From assembly GCA_029266835.1 (NCBI GenBank), contig JAQSWD010000005.1:62001-126000 (forward strand): a DNA stretch of 64,000 nt, in the 5' to 3' direction. The DNA is from Steroidobacteraceae bacterium. GTDB taxonomy: Bacteria; Pseudomonadota; Gammaproteobacteria; Steroidobacterales; Steroidobacteraceae. Numbering within the stretch: the first letter of the stretch is position 1; each line of letters opens with the position of its first letter. Shown here one piece after another: positions 33,234-44,300 of this stretch. The notes under the pieces were generated by a model. It searched no databases, was not told where the DNA came from, and worked only from the letters and a program-made list of their open reading frames with translations. Made by a program: the position numbers and the translations under genes.

Positions 33234-34070
33234 ATGACACGAACCACGAGGATTGCCAGTGACGCCGTGCCGGTGCTGGGTCAGGGCACCTGGCAACTCG
33301 GTGACCGCCCGGCGAAACGCCAGCAGGAAATCGCCGCGTTGAGACTGGGCATGGAACTGGGACTCACGCTGATCGACACCGCTGAACTCTATGGGGATGG
33401 CGCGTCCGAAGACCTGGTAGGCGAGGCCATCTCGGGCAGGCGCGACGGATTGTTCCTGGTCACCAAGGTCCTTCCGGGCAATGCCTCGAGCCGAAAGAAG
33501 ATCGTCGCGGCCTGCGAAGGCAGCCTGCGGCGGCTGCGCGTGGATCATGTCGACCTGTACCTGCTGCACTGGCGGTCGGGAGAGGACTTGCCCGTGACGG
33601 TGGCGACCTTCAACGAACTTGCCGACTCCGGAAAAATCCGCCACTGGGGCGTGAGCAATTTCGATGTCGACGATCTCGCGGAACTGCGTTCGATTCCGGG
33701 AGGTGATCGCGTGGCCTGCAACCAGGTCCTTTACAACGTCTCGCGCCGCGGAATCGAGTTCGACCTGCTGCCGGACGCGAGAGCACGGGGACTGAACGTG
33801 ATGGCCTATACGCCGATCGAACAGGGGCGCATTCTCGGAAACTCCGCGCTGGCGGAAATGGCGAGCAGGCACGACGCGACGCCAGCGCAGATCGCGCTGG
33901 CCTGGACGGTCCGCCAGGATGGTGTCATCGCCATTCCGCGCGCGAGTTCGCCGGAGCATGTCCGCGAAAACGCGGCCGCTTCGCGCATTCAGCTCACGGA
34001 CGGGGATCTTGCCGCCATCGATCGCGCTTTTCCGCCGCCGAAGAAGAAGCGCGCGCTGGAGATGATCTGA
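33234..34070 (+). CDS. Aldo/keto reductase
   Basis: [55 protein letters not shown]. Confidence 0.92.
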   Translation: MTRTTRIASDAVPVLGQGTWQLGDRPAKRQQEIAALRLGMELGLTLIDTAELYGDGASEDLVGEAISGRRDGLFLVTKVLPGNASSRKKIVAACEGSLRRLRVDHVDLYLLHWRSGEDLPVTVATFNELADSGKIRHWGVSNFDVDDLAELRSIPGGDRVACNQVLYNVSRRGIEFDLLPDARARGLNVMAYTPIEQGRILGNSALAEMASRHDATPAQIALAWTVRQDGVIAIPRASSPEHVRENAAASRIQLTDGDLAAIDRAFPPPKKKRALEMI

Positions 34071-34073
34071 CGC

Positions 34074-34508
34074 CTAACTTTCGAACGTGACCTTCACGGA
34101 CTCCGACGAATAGTTCGCCGGGCCGTGATAGACGACCTCGATGTTATTGCCATCCGGGTCGATCACGAAGGCGCCGTAGTAGCCAGGATGGTAGGGGCGT
34201 TCCCCCGGAGCGCCATTGTCCTTGCCGCCGGCGGCGAGCGCCGCCTTGTGGAAGAGATCCACGACCTCGCGGCTCTTTCCCTGGAAGGCCAGATGTACGC
34301 GTCCGGTGAGTTCGCCCACCGCGGCCGGGCTCTGCTTGTTCGATATGAACAGCTCGTCGGCCCAGATGTGGTCCTCGGCTTCGCCGCCCAATGGAATCTT
34401 CAGCACGTCGAACACGGCCTTGTAGAAGCGTTTGCTTGCGGCGATGTCCTTCACCACCAGCTGTACGTGATCGATGAGCCGGCCGCGATGCAGTTCCATG
34501 GTTTCCAT
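34074..34508 (-). CDS. VOC-family (glyoxalase/bleomycin-resistance-like) protein
   Basis: LIDHVQLVVKDIAASKRFYKAVF...GYYGAFVIDPDGNNIEVVYHG. Confidence 0.92.
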   Translation of the reverse strand: METMELHRGRLIDHVQLVVKDIAASKRFYKAVFDVLKIPLGGEAEDHIWADELFISNKQSPAAVGELTGRVHLAFQGKSREVVDLFHKAALAAGGKDNGAPGERPYHPGYYGAFVIDPDGNNIEVVYHGPANYSSESVKVTFES

Positions 34509-34587
34509 TGGTCGCTCCGTGTCTGGATTCTTTCGACGCTAACACCGCGCCAAGGTGTCCCGGTGTCAGACAACGGGCCTGTTGTCA

Positions 34588-34617
34588 TACATAGCAGTGC
34601 AATGTATAACAGTGCTC
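34588..34617. promoter_or_regulatory. Tandem direct repeat ATACATAGCAGTGCA / ATGTATAACAGTGCT over the PadR start
   Basis: Two adjacent ~15-bp units; also contains ATACAT-N9-ATGTAT. Confidence 0.5.
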
Positions 34618-34973
34618 GGTATGGAGAATTGCGCGTGGAATTGAACAAGGATCTCGTTGCCGCATCGGCGACGCCGCTGGTCCTCGCCATCCTCGCGGAA
34701 GGCGAAAGCTACGGTTACGCCATCATCAAACGAGTGGCCGAACTGTCCGGCGGCGAATGGCAATGGACCGACGGCATGCTCTATCCAGTTCTGCATCGCC
34801 TTGAGCGGCAGCGGCTGGTGTCGGCCAAGTGGGGCGAGTCCGAGACGGGACGCAAGCGCAAGTACTACCGCATCACGCGTGACGGTCTCGCGCAGCTCGA
34901 CTTGCAGCGCCAGCAGTGGCGCGTGGTCGACCGGACCTTGCACGGCATCTGGGCCAAGGCCAGCCTCGCATGA
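34602..34973 (+). CDS. PadR-family transcriptional regulator
   Basis: LVLAILAEGESYGYAIIKRVAELSGGEWQWTDGMLYPVLHRLERQRLV. Confidence 0.92.
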   Translation: MYNSARYGELRVELNKDLVAASATPLVLAILAEGESYGYAIIKRVAELSGGEWQWTDGMLYPVLHRLERQRLVSAKWGESETGRKRKYYRITRDGLAQLDLQRQQWRVVDRTLHGIWAKASLA

Positions 34974-36328
34974 GCGCCCTCGGCCCCGATACTGAAAACC
35001 AGATCGCGCAATGGCGTGAATACTTGCGCCGCCGCGCGGCCATTCACGGCTCGGATGTCGCCGAGCTGGAGGACCATCTGCGCAGCCAGGTGTCCACGCT
35101 CATGGTCAGTGGCCTCGATGAGCAAGAGGCCTTCCTCGTCGCCGTGAAGCGCATGGGAAGCCTCGACGGATTGTCGCGCGAGTTCGCGCGCGAGCATTCC
35201 GACCGTTTGTGGAAGCAATTGGTGGTGTTGTCCGAGCGCAGTGACGGCGGTTCGCGCGATGACCATTTCCTGGTGGTGGTGCTGCTGGCGATTGTCGCGG
35301 CGCTTGCCATCAAACTGCCAGCCTTGTTCGGCGTATCGATGGATGGCGGCGAGGAAGTCTACTTCCGCAATGCCGGCGTGCTCGTGCTGCCGCTGCTCAC
35401 GGGGTACTTTGCGTGGCGGCGCAGACTGTCACTGGTGGCCCTGGTCTGGCTGGCGCTGGGCTTCCTGGTCGCGGCGTTGTTCGCGAATCTTTATCCATTC
35501 AGTGAACGAAGCGACACGCAGGTACTGTCGATACTGCACCTGCCAATCGCGTTGTGGTTCGCGGTGGGTGTCGCGTACGTCGGCGGAAGCTGGTTCTCCA
35601 GCACCCGCCGCATGGATTTCGTGCGATTCAGCGGCGAGCTTTTCATCTACTACGTGCTGATTGCGCTCGGCGGCGGTGTGCTGGCGGCATTCACCGTCAT
35701 GTTGTTCTCGTCCATCGGCAAGGAGCCCGATGAATTCGTCGGGCTGTGGCTGGTTCCCTGTGGAGCCGCGGCCGCGGTCATCGTCGGCTCCTGGCTGGTG
35801 GAGGCCAAACAAAGCGTCATAGAGAACATGGCGCCCGTGCTCACGCGGTTGTTCACGCCGTTGTTCGCGCTGGTCTTCCTTGCCTTCCTGGTCACGTCGA
35901 TGTGGTCCGGTAACCCCGTGGACCTGCGACGCGATCTGCTCATCGCGTTCGACCTGCTGCTCATTCTGGTGGTGGGCCTGGTGCTGTACTCGGCATCGGC
36001 GCGCGACCCGCGTGCCGCGCCCGGCTTCTCCGACATCATGCAGCTGGTGCTCATCGCCAGTGCGATTGCCGTCGACGCCGTCGCGCTCGCGGCCATCGCC
36101 GGGCGTATCTCGGAATTCGGGTTCACGCCGAACCGTATCGCGGCATTGGGGGAAAACCTCATCCTGCTGTTGAACCTCGCGGGCTCTGGCTGGTTCTACG
36201 CACGATTCCTGCGGGGGCAGGGTTCGTTCACGGATCTCGAGCGATGGCAGATCGCCTTCCTGCCGATTTACTGCGGCTGGGCGGCTTGCGTGGTCGTTGG
36301 ATTTCCGCCGATGTTCGAATATCGGTGA
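34970..36328 (+). CDS. Membrane protein with permease-prefix-like N-terminus (DUF4153-type)
   Basis: ATGA overlap with PadR; N-terminal ELEDHLRSQVSTLMVSGLDEQEAFLVAVKRMGS; many TM helices. Confidence 0.7.
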   Translation: MSALGPDTENQIAQWREYLRRRAAIHGSDVAELEDHLRSQVSTLMVSGLDEQEAFLVAVKRMGSLDGLSREFAREHSDRLWKQLVVLSERSDGGSRDDHFLVVVLLAIVAALAIKLPALFGVSMDGGEEVYFRNAGVLVLPLLTGYFAWRRRLSLVALVWLALGFLVAALFANLYPFSERSDTQVLSILHLPIALWFAVGVAYVGGSWFSSTRRMDFVRFSGELFIYYVLIALGGGVLAAFTVMLFSSIGKEPDEFVGLWLVPCGAAAAVIVGSWLVEAKQSVIENMAPVLTRLFTPLFALVFLAFLVTSMWSGNPVDLRRDLLIAFDLLLILVVGLVLYSASARDPRAAPGFSDIMQLVLIASAIAVDAVALAAIAGRISEFGFTPNRIAALGENLILLLNLAGSGWFYARFLRGQGSFTDLERWQIAFLPIYCGWAACVVVGFPPMFEYR

Positions 36329-36364
36329 AGCTGTCACACTGCCGCGAGTCACGCGGAGGTAGCC

Positions 36365-37852
36365 ATGAGCCCATTCATTCCGCCACTGCCGGACCTCGAT
36401 GCCGGCGGCCAGCGTCTTCCGATCAAGCTCGATTCCACCTCCAACGGTGAGTTCGCGCCCATTCCCCTCGACGCGTCGCACAAGCATGCCAACCAGCTCG
36501 CAAGCGACTGGGCCACGGAGCTGGCGCGCAAGCTGGGCAAGACCCGGCGTGCCTTCCTCACGACGCTGAGTGGCGCCGCCTCCACGCTGCTGGCGTTCAA
36601 TGCGGCGCACGCGCGTGCCGGACGCAACGGGGGCTTTTTCGAAATCTCGAACGAAGCGACGACGGATGCGCAGCTCGCGGCCGAGCAGCTGGGTAAACGC
36701 GAATTCATCTTCGACGTGCAGGGGCATTTCGTGAACCCCGCCGGTGCCTGGACGAAGCAACTGCCGCCCGGCGCGAAGCCGCTGCAGTTTCCGTCCACCA
36801 GTTGCGACCTGTCCAAACTACCCGGCGAACGCAGCTATCTCAACTGCATAGGCCCCGACCAGTTCGTCAAGGACGTCTTCCTGGATTCGGACACGGATCT
36901 CATGGTGCTGAGCTTCGTACCCTCCACGCGCGAATCCGAACCATTGACCATCGAGGAAGCCAGCGCCACGCGCGGCATCGTCGAGAAGCTGGAGGGTTCG
37001 CAGCGGCTGATGCTTCATGGCCGGGTGAATCCCAATCAGCCCGGCGACGTCGAAGACATGGAGCGCCTGAAGGAATTCGGCGTGGTTGCCTACAAGACCT
37101 ACACGCAATGGGGCCCGAGCGGCGCCGGATTCTGGATGACCGATGACGTGGGTGTGGCCTTCGTCGAGAAGGCGCGGAAGTTAGGCGTGCGCAACATCTG
37201 CATCCACAAGGGCCTGGATTTCGGGCCCAGGAGTTATGAACACTCGACTTGCCGCGATATCGGCCCGATCGCAAAGCAGTTTCCGGACATGAACTTCCTG
37301 ATCTATCACTCGGGTTTCGTTTCAAGCAAACCCGAGGGGCCTTACGATCCGGCCCGCACCGATGGCATCGACGCACTGATCACGTCCGTGCAGAAGGCGG
37401 GCGTCAAACCCAACACCAACGTGTACGCCGAGCTGGGTTCCACGTGGCGCTTCGTGTCCATGCGCGACCCGGACTCCGCCGCGCACGCCATGGGCAAGCT
37501 CTTCAAGCATATCGGCGCGGACAATGTGCTCTGGGGCACGGACTCCATCTGGTACGGCTCGCCACAGGACCAGATACAGGCTTTCCGCGCCTTCCAGATT
37601 TCCGAGGCGCTGCGCGACCAGCATGGTTACCCGCTCATCACGCCGCAGTTGCGCGCCAAGGTGTTCGGGCTGAACGCCACCCGGCCGTACAAACTCGCGG
37701 CCGACGAACTGAAGCGTTTCACGGCGCGCGACCGCGTGGCGGTGGCGAAGGCCGAGTACTCCGAACGGCCGAATCCTTCATTCGCCACTCATGGCCCGCG
37801 GACGCGGCGCGAATTCCTGAACCTGCGCGCCTGGCATGGTGGTGAGCCCTGA
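36365..37852 (+). CDS. Amidohydrolase-type metal-dependent hydrolase, Tat-like signal
   Basis: TRRAFLTTLSG; DVQGHFVNP; HKGLDFGPRSYEH; NVLWGTDSIWYG. Confidence 0.78.
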   Translation: MSPFIPPLPDLDAGGQRLPIKLDSTSNGEFAPIPLDASHKHANQLASDWATELARKLGKTRRAFLTTLSGAASTLLAFNAAHARAGRNGGFFEISNEATTDAQLAAEQLGKREFIFDVQGHFVNPAGAWTKQLPPGAKPLQFPSTSCDLSKLPGERSYLNCIGPDQFVKDVFLDSDTDLMVLSFVPSTRESEPLTIEEASATRGIVEKLEGSQRLMLHGRVNPNQPGDVEDMERLKEFGVVAYKTYTQWGPSGAGFWMTDDVGVAFVEKARKLGVRNICIHKGLDFGPRSYEHSTCRDIGPIAKQFPDMNFLIYHSGFVSSKPEGPYDPARTDGIDALITSVQKAGVKPNTNVYAELGSTWRFVSMRDPDSAAHAMGKLFKHIGADNVLWGTDSIWYGSPQDQIQAFRAFQISEALRDQHGYPLITPQLRAKVFGLNATRPYKLAADELKRFTARDRVAVAKAEYSERPNPSFATHGPRTRREFLNLRAWHGGEP

Positions 37853-37875
37853 GCGTCGCACGTTACACTCGCCGC

Positions 37876-38580
37876 ATGAACAAACTTGCCTGGTCTGCGG
37901 TCGTCGTTGCCGTTCTTGTCATTCCTCTTCTGGCCGGATGTTCGCGCTCTCCGGATGCTCCGGCGCCTGCGGCCGGCTCGCCCGCCGCCGAAGCGCCAGC
38001 GCCGGAGCCAGCGGCGGAACCGGCGCCGGCGCCTGCCGATCTGCAGGCGCGGCTGATCCGACCGGACTCGCCCGTCATGGGTCCGGCCACCGCGCCCGTC
38101 ACCATCGTCGAATTCCTCGATCCGGCCTGCGAAGCCTGCCGTGCTTTTGCGCCCGTGGTGAAGCAGGTGATGTTCCTGTACCCCAATGAAGTGCGCGTGG
38201 TCGCGCGCTTCGCGGACTTCCATCCCGGGTCGGACGAGGCCATCCGCATACTTCTCGCGGCTCGGGAGCAGGACAAGTTCGAAACCGTGCTTGCGGCCTT
38301 GTTCGATGGCCAGGACCAGTGGGCCGCGCATCATTCGCCCAATGTGGCGGAGGCCTGGAAGATCGCCATTGCCGCCGGGTTGAACGAATCGCGCGCGCGC
38401 AAGGTCGCCCAGTCCGACGAGGTGTCCCAGCGGCTGCGCGAGGAGGGCGAAGACATCGTGGCCCTGCAGGTATCACGTACGCCCACGTTCTACGTGAACG
38501 GCAAGCTGCTCCAGGAGTTCGGCGCCCAGCAGCTCATGGAGCTCGTTACCTCGGAAGTGAAGGCGGCCGCGTCTAACTAA
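37876..38580 (+). CDS. DsbA-like thioredoxin-fold lipoprotein (CEAC)
   Basis: LLAGCSRS lipobox; Ala/Pro-rich linker; EFLDPACEACRAFAPVVKQV; VSRTPTFYVNGKLL. Confidence 0.85.
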   Translation: MNKLAWSAVVVAVLVIPLLAGCSRSPDAPAPAAGSPAAEAPAPEPAAEPAPAPADLQARLIRPDSPVMGPATAPVTIVEFLDPACEACRAFAPVVKQVMFLYPNEVRVVARFADFHPGSDEAIRILLAAREQDKFETVLAALFDGQDQWAAHHSPNVAEAWKIAIAAGLNESRARKVAQSDEVSQRLREEGEDIVALQVSRTPTFYVNGKLLQEFGAQQLMELVTSEVKAAASN

Positions 38581-38619
38581 CGGGAACTTCACGCGGATCC
38601 GGCTGCTCCAACCGCGTTC

Positions 38620-39576
38620 ATGTCCGCCAACGGGTCTCACAACCTCGCCATCCACGCGCGCGGCCTGGCCAAACGCTTCGGCGACCTGCGCGCCGTCGAT
38701 GGCATCGACCTCGACGTGCCGCGCGGCATGATTTACGCCATTCTCGGTCCCAATGGCGCGGGCAAGACCACGCTGATGCGCATGCTGGCCACGCTTGCGC
38801 ATCCCGATGCGGGCACGGCCAGCGTGATGGGCCATGACCTCGCGTCCCAGCCGCAGCGGGTGCGGGGCGAGATCGCCATGACGGGGCAGTTCGCCTCGCT
38901 CGACGAAGACCTCACAGGCCGCGAGAACCTGGTGATGCTGGCCCGGCTCTGGGGCTTTCGCGGGCGTGGCGCCCGCGAGCGCGCGGACCATCTGCTCGCG
39001 GCTTTCGAGCTCACGGATGCCGCTGTCAAACAGGTCAAGGACTACTCGGGCGGCATGCGCCGCCGCCTCGACATCGCGGCGTCGCTGATCGTCACGCCGG
39101 GGGTGTTGTTTCTCGACGAGCCCACCACCGGCCTCGACCCGGTGGCGCGCAAGAGCGTCTGGCGCATGATCCGTGCGCTGGCCGGTTCCGGCGTGACCGT
39201 GCTCCTCACTACCCAGTATCTCGACGAGGCGGATCAGCTCGCCGCGCGCATCGCCGTCATCGATCATGGCAGGAAGATCGCGGAAGGCACGTCGCGCGAG
39301 CTCAAGGCGGCCACGGGCTCGGGATTCCTGCACGTGGCACTGGTCGACCCCACCCGGCTCGAAGAGGCGGCGACGCTTCTCGAATCGAAGTTGGGCGCCG
39401 CCGTTCAGCGCAGCGCCGAGGGCGCCACGCTGGCCGTGATCGCCCGCACCACCCGGGATGCCAACCTGGCGTTGGCCGCATTGCTCGATGCCGGCATCGA
39501 GCTCGCGGACTTCTCCATGGGCAGCCCCAGCCTCGACGAGGTGTTCTTCTCGCTCACCGGGAAGGGGCAGGCATGA
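38620..39576 (+). CDS. ABC transporter ATP-binding protein (DrrA-like)
   Basis: [42 protein letters not shown]. Confidence 0.94.
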   Translation: MSANGSHNLAIHARGLAKRFGDLRAVDGIDLDVPRGMIYAILGPNGAGKTTLMRMLATLAHPDAGTASVMGHDLASQPQRVRGEIAMTGQFASLDEDLTGRENLVMLARLWGFRGRGARERADHLLAAFELTDAAVKQVKDYSGGMRRRLDIAASLIVTPGVLFLDEPTTGLDPVARKSVWRMIRALAGSGVTVLLTTQYLDEADQLAARIAVIDHGRKIAEGTSRELKAATGSGFLHVALVDPTRLEEAATLLESKLGAAVQRSAEGATLAVIARTTRDANLALAALLDAGIELADFSMGSPSLDEVFFSLTGKGQA

Positions 39577-40361
39577 CTGACTTCCACCAGGCGGCGCGAC
39601 CTCCGGCCCCATCGAAACTGTCGAACGCGCTGGTGTTCGGCTGGCGCGCGGTGCTCAAGTTCAAGCACGTACCCGAGCAGCTGTTCGACCTGGTGATGAC
39701 TCCCATCATGTTCACGCTGCTATTCACCTTCGTGTTCGGCGGCGCGCTGGCGGGTTCGCCCGGTGAATACCTGCAGTACTTCGTGCCGGGCATTCTCGTG
39801 CAGACCGTGATGTTCAACGCGGTGTACTCGGGCATGGGCCTGTCCACCGACCTTGGCAAGGGGCTGTTCGACCGCTTCCGTTCGTTGCCCATCTGGTCGC
39901 TGTCGCCGTTCGCGGGCCTCATGGTGGGTGACGTGCTGCGTCACGTGATCGCCGGCGGCATCATCCTGACCATCGGGTTGCTGCTGGGTTTCCGGCCCGC
40001 CGCCGGCATCCTCGGTGTACTCGGGTCTTTCGCGCTGCTCATCATGGTGGGCTTCGGCATGGGCTGGATATTCATCGTGCTGGGTCTGCTGATCCGCACG
40101 CCGATGACGGTGATGACCATCGGTTTCAGCGCGTTATTTCCGCTGGTGTTCGCGTCCAACATCATGGTGAACCCGGAGACCATGCCGGGCTGGTTGCGCG
40201 CGTTCGTCGAGGTGAACCCCGTGTCCCTCACGACCACGGCGATGCGGGGGCTCATGAGCGGCGGAGTGACCGCCGGGGAACTGGGCAGGGCATTGATCGC
40301 ACCGGTGGCGCTCACGCTGGTGCTCGCGCCCGTGACCCTGCGGCTCTACCGCAGGCAGTAG
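39573..40361 (+). CDS. ABC-2-type permease (DrrB-like)
   Basis: ATGA overlap with the ATPase; six TM-type hydrophobic segments; YLQYFVPGILVQTVMFNAVYSG. Confidence 0.92.
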   Translation: MTDFHQAARPPAPSKLSNALVFGWRAVLKFKHVPEQLFDLVMTPIMFTLLFTFVFGGALAGSPGEYLQYFVPGILVQTVMFNAVYSGMGLSTDLGKGLFDRFRSLPIWSLSPFAGLMVGDVLRHVIAGGIILTIGLLLGFRPAAGILGVLGSFALLIMVGFGMGWIFIVLGLLIRTPMTVMTIGFSALFPLVFASNIMVNPETMPGWLRAFVEVNPVSLTTTAMRGLMSGGVTAGELGRALIAPVALTLVLAPVTLRLYRRQ

Positions 40362-40390
40362 TTTGCCCGCGGCGCGTCCGGCCGCGTCAT

Positions 40391-40423
40391 TCGTGCCACG
40401 TTACTCGTGCCACGTTACTCGTG
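40391..40423. repeat. 14-bp tandem repeat (TCGTGCCACGTTAC x2 + partial) over the 3' end of the 40415 gene
   Basis: tcgtgccacgttac tcgtgccacgttac tcgtg. Confidence 0.85.
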
Positions 40424-41251
40424 GAATAGCGGCCCGTCGCCGAACACCCGGAACCACTTGGTGATGATGACCTTGTGACCGCGGGTCACAGGTTCGCCGG
40501 CATGCTGGGTGTTTTCGTTGGGCGTGCCATCGGGCTTCTGATTGTTCCAGAGCACCGCCATGCCCAGCTTGGGTTGCACGGCGTAGTCGATGGCGGTGAA
40601 GCGGGTCGCGCCGCCTTCCATGCCATCGTTCAGGTACACCATGAACGTCCATGTGCGGTTGCCGCGCACGCCGGCGTAACGCTGGTACACGGGTGTGCCT
40701 GGTTCGAAGTAATCGCAGTGCGCCTTGAACTGCTGGCCCACGTCGTAGCGCTGCGCCTGGATGCCCTCGGAGTACGCAGCGCGGATTCCCAGCGTGCGGC
40801 AGATCTTGTCGTCGATGCTCGTGGCGACCGGGCTCTTGAGATGGCACAGGTCCGCGGTGGTGCTGGTGCGGAAGGCGTCATCCTTCACCACGTACGCCAG
40901 CGTCGAAGGCCGCAGATGATGCGCGCACAACGCCACCAGCCTGGCGCACTCCTTGGCGCTGAGGAAATCGTCGAGCAGGTACAGGTCCAGCTTGTCGGTA
41001 TCCACCTTGCGCAGGTTGGGCGGCGCACGCCGCAGCAGCGGCGGATTCGCGACGCCCTGCTGGTTCGCATCTCCGCGCGGCCGCATGGCCTCGAACCCCG
41101 TGAGGATGGCCAGATCCGTGTAACCCATGCCGCGCAGCGCTTCCACGGTTTCGGCCATGTCGGTGGCGATACGCATGCGGTCCTGCAGCCATTTCAGGCG
41201 GCTGGGTTCGAGCTCGTGCCGCTCGGGCAGGGGAGAATTCATGCGACTCAT
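40415..41251 (-). CDS. Prolyl 4-hydroxylase-type 2OG-Fe(II) oxygenase
   Basis: QFKAHCDYFEPGTPVYQRYAGVRGNRTWTFMVYLNDGMEGGATRF...NTQHAGEPVTRGHKVIITKWFR. Confidence 0.9.
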   Translation of the reverse strand: MSRMNSPLPERHELEPSRLKWLQDRMRIATDMAETVEALRGMGYTDLAILTGFEAMRPRGDANQQGVANPPLLRRAPPNLRKVDTDKLDLYLLDDFLSAKECARLVALCAHHLRPSTLAYVVKDDAFRTSTTADLCHLKSPVATSIDDKICRTLGIRAAYSEGIQAQRYDVGQQFKAHCDYFEPGTPVYQRYAGVRGNRTWTFMVYLNDGMEGGATRFTAIDYAVQPKLGMAVLWNNQKPDGTPNENTQHAGEPVTRGHKVIITKWFRVFGDGPLFHE

Positions 41252-41352
41252 TTATCACAGGCGCGCGCGCTGGCGCCAGAAACGAGAAAGGCGCGACGGA
41301 CTCGACCGGCGCGCCTTCCACGTTCAGCTCTCGTGAGCTGCGAGGGGCTCTG

Positions 41353-44300
41353 CTATCTGATTGGCTTCCAGTTCACGCCGATGTAGTAGCGGCGGCCGGG
41401 CCAGCCGAGTTCCGACAGGCGGAACCGGTTACCCGCATACGAGATGGCCGCCTGGTCCGTGAGGTTCTTGGCCTCCACGTAAATGGACAGCTCCTCCGGC
41501 TTGATGCGCCAGGTGAACTTGGCATCGAGGTAATCCTCGCCGGCGCGGAACACGGGGTTGCCGCTGCGATCCGCGGCGCTTGCCAGCCAGTCGGTGCGCG
41601 AGTTCCACGCTACGCGAGCGTTCACGGGTCCCTTGTCGTAGTACAACACCAGATTGAAGGTGTCCTTCGACAGGCCAGGGAAGGGCAGCGGCGATCCGTC
41701 GAGCTGGCTGAACAGGCCGACGTCCTTGGCTTCGCTGAAGGTGTAGTTCGCCAGGCCACCGAAGCCCGACGCCCATCCCGGCAGGAAGGTGAACGGCGCC
41801 TGCACCGACGCTTCGATGCCCTGCGTCTTCGCACCTGCGCCATTGATCGGCATGGTCACGTCGAACAACGTGCCGTTGCCGAAGAAGTCGACGTCGCGCA
41901 CCAGCGTGCGTCCGACGATGAAGGTGTCGATGTCCTTGTAGAAGCCGCCGAGGCGCATCTCGACTTCGTCGGTGGGGTAGTACGCGAACTCGAGGTCGTA
42001 CGACTTGGCGCGGTACGGCTTGAGCGCGGGATTGCCGGCCGTGCAGTCGTCGGCATCGGTATCACCCGAGAAATCCGGGCGCGTGTCGATGAGGCAGTTA
42101 GCCGCGGGCGCAATGTCCTGGATCGACGGCCGTGACATCAGCTCGGCGAAACCGAGGCGGATGTTGAAGTTCTCCTTGATCTCGAGCTGCAGGTTGGCGC
42201 TGGGCAGCGTATCGGTGTATTCACGGTCGATGGCCACGTAGGCGTTGCCCACGGTGATGTCCGTAAAATTGGCGGGGTTCGTGGGCGTGGGCGCCAGCTG
42301 GCGGATGCGGTGCGTGTACACGCCGGCCGCCGACGTCTCGGTCCTCACCTGGCGAACGCCGGCGTTGCCACGCATGCGGATGCCGAACAACTCCGTGTCG
42401 ACGTTCACCTTGAAATACTGCGCGGAGGCATCTTCAGTGATGTCGTGGCCGGGGATCTGCTTGATCAGAGTGCCATTCACCACCGCCTCGCGCACACCCT
42501 CGTGGTTGAACTGCGAGACGTCGAAGATTTCGGCCAGGTCGTCGAACACCGGAACGCGCCAGCCGCTGGGAATTCCCGCCGGGGCGTCGTAGCCGCCATA
42601 GAAGGTGCCGGGGCTGGGTCCATCGCGGCCCAGCGCATCCAGGAAAGTGGCCGTGTTCCAGGCGTAGGTGAGGAAATGCGCGTTGATGCCGGTGCCCGAG
42701 GTGACCGTGTTCGGCTGCGTGCCCGGCGCGAGGTTGGCGGTGAGGTTGATGTTCTTCGACGGCACGTTGAGACCGGTGGCGCGGTCGAGGAATCCGCCAC
42801 CGCCGTAGAACAGCGAACTGGTGTCGCGGATCTGCACGCCGGTCTCGAAGCTCGAAATGACCGGCCAGTCAGTCTTGAAGTCCAGGTCCAGCGTGTGGTT
42901 GCGCTCCTCGAGCTCGGACTCCGAGGGACGGTACTGCAGCTGCATCGTGTAATAGACGTTGTCGTCGTCCATCGTCAGGCCGGCCGGGAAATTGAAATGC
43001 GGCACGCCCTGCGAGTCGAGCTGCACGCCGAAACCCGGTATGCGCGCCGTGAAGTTGGCGCTGTTGGTCTCATCGAAGCGGTCGCTTTCCGCGATGGATG
43101 AGCCCAGGGTGGCCTCGAACTTTTCCGAGCTGTACTTGTAGCCCGCCGACGTCCAGCGGGTCTCGTTCTCGAGGTCGAAGCCGCGCGAGGACGTACCGAA
43201 GGCGGCGTCGTTGCCCGGGGCGGTGTTGGCGACCGTGTAGCCCACCACGTGGTGATCCACCACGGTCACGTTGGAATTGGCGGCCAGCGAGTCGTAGACG
43301 TTGTTGGTGACGGTCGACACGCGATTGACCCCGGTGAAGTCCGTGCCGAAGTTGTGGTCGTTGAGGAACTGGTCGCGCTTGGCGAGCGCCGTTTCCACCC
43401 ACACGTTCTGGTTCTCGTTGATCTTGTATTCGAGCGTCAGCTGCGCCGAAGAGCGCTTCTCGTTGCGATACCAGATGCCGTAGCGCGGGATGCGCGGGCT
43501 GTAGTCCCACCATTGCTGGCGGCACAGGTCGCGATCCGCCTGCACGGTGAATGCGGCCACGCATCCGGCTTCGGTGGTCTGGGCGGCGAAGGCGGCGTTC
43601 TGGCTTTCGATGGTCTTTTCCGGAGATTCATCCCAGTCGCCGAGACGAACCCACTCGGTATTGCGCAGGTAATCCTGGCGCGTGTTCACCTCGTCGTAGG
43701 TGACATTGGCAATGACGCCGAAGCGGCCATCGAACAGCTGCGTGGCGGCCGTGAGATTGGCGCGCGGTGTCCAGCCTCCCATGGTGGTGAGTTCCTGGGC
43801 TTCCGCGGACACCGAGAAGAGCGGTTCGGCGAGTTCCAGCGGCTTGCGCAGCTCGATCTTCACCGTGCCGCCGATGCCGCCTTCGGTGATGTCGGCCGTC
43901 GAACCCTTGATGACGTCGACGGTTTTGATGAGTTCGGAGGCCAGTTCGCGGAAATCCGCCTGGCGCTGGTTGCTGCCGGGACCGCCTGCGCTGATCACGC
44001 TCATGCCGTTGATTTCGACTCGATTCAGCGCCGGGTCCACGCCGCGGATCGAGATGGCCACGCCTTCGCCGAAGTCGCGCGACAGCTGCACACCGGTGAC
44101 GCGTGAAAGCGCCTCGCCGATGTTCTTGTCGGGGAACTGTGCGATGTCTTCGGCGACGATCGAATCGGACACCGTGCCGGCCGCGCGTTTGCGCTCGATG
44201 CCGGTCTTGAGGCTCTGACGTGTGCCGCTGACCAGCACCGTCTCTATCTCTTCCGCCGATGTCGCGGGCTTCTCCGCGGATTGGTCAGCCGCCTGCGACC

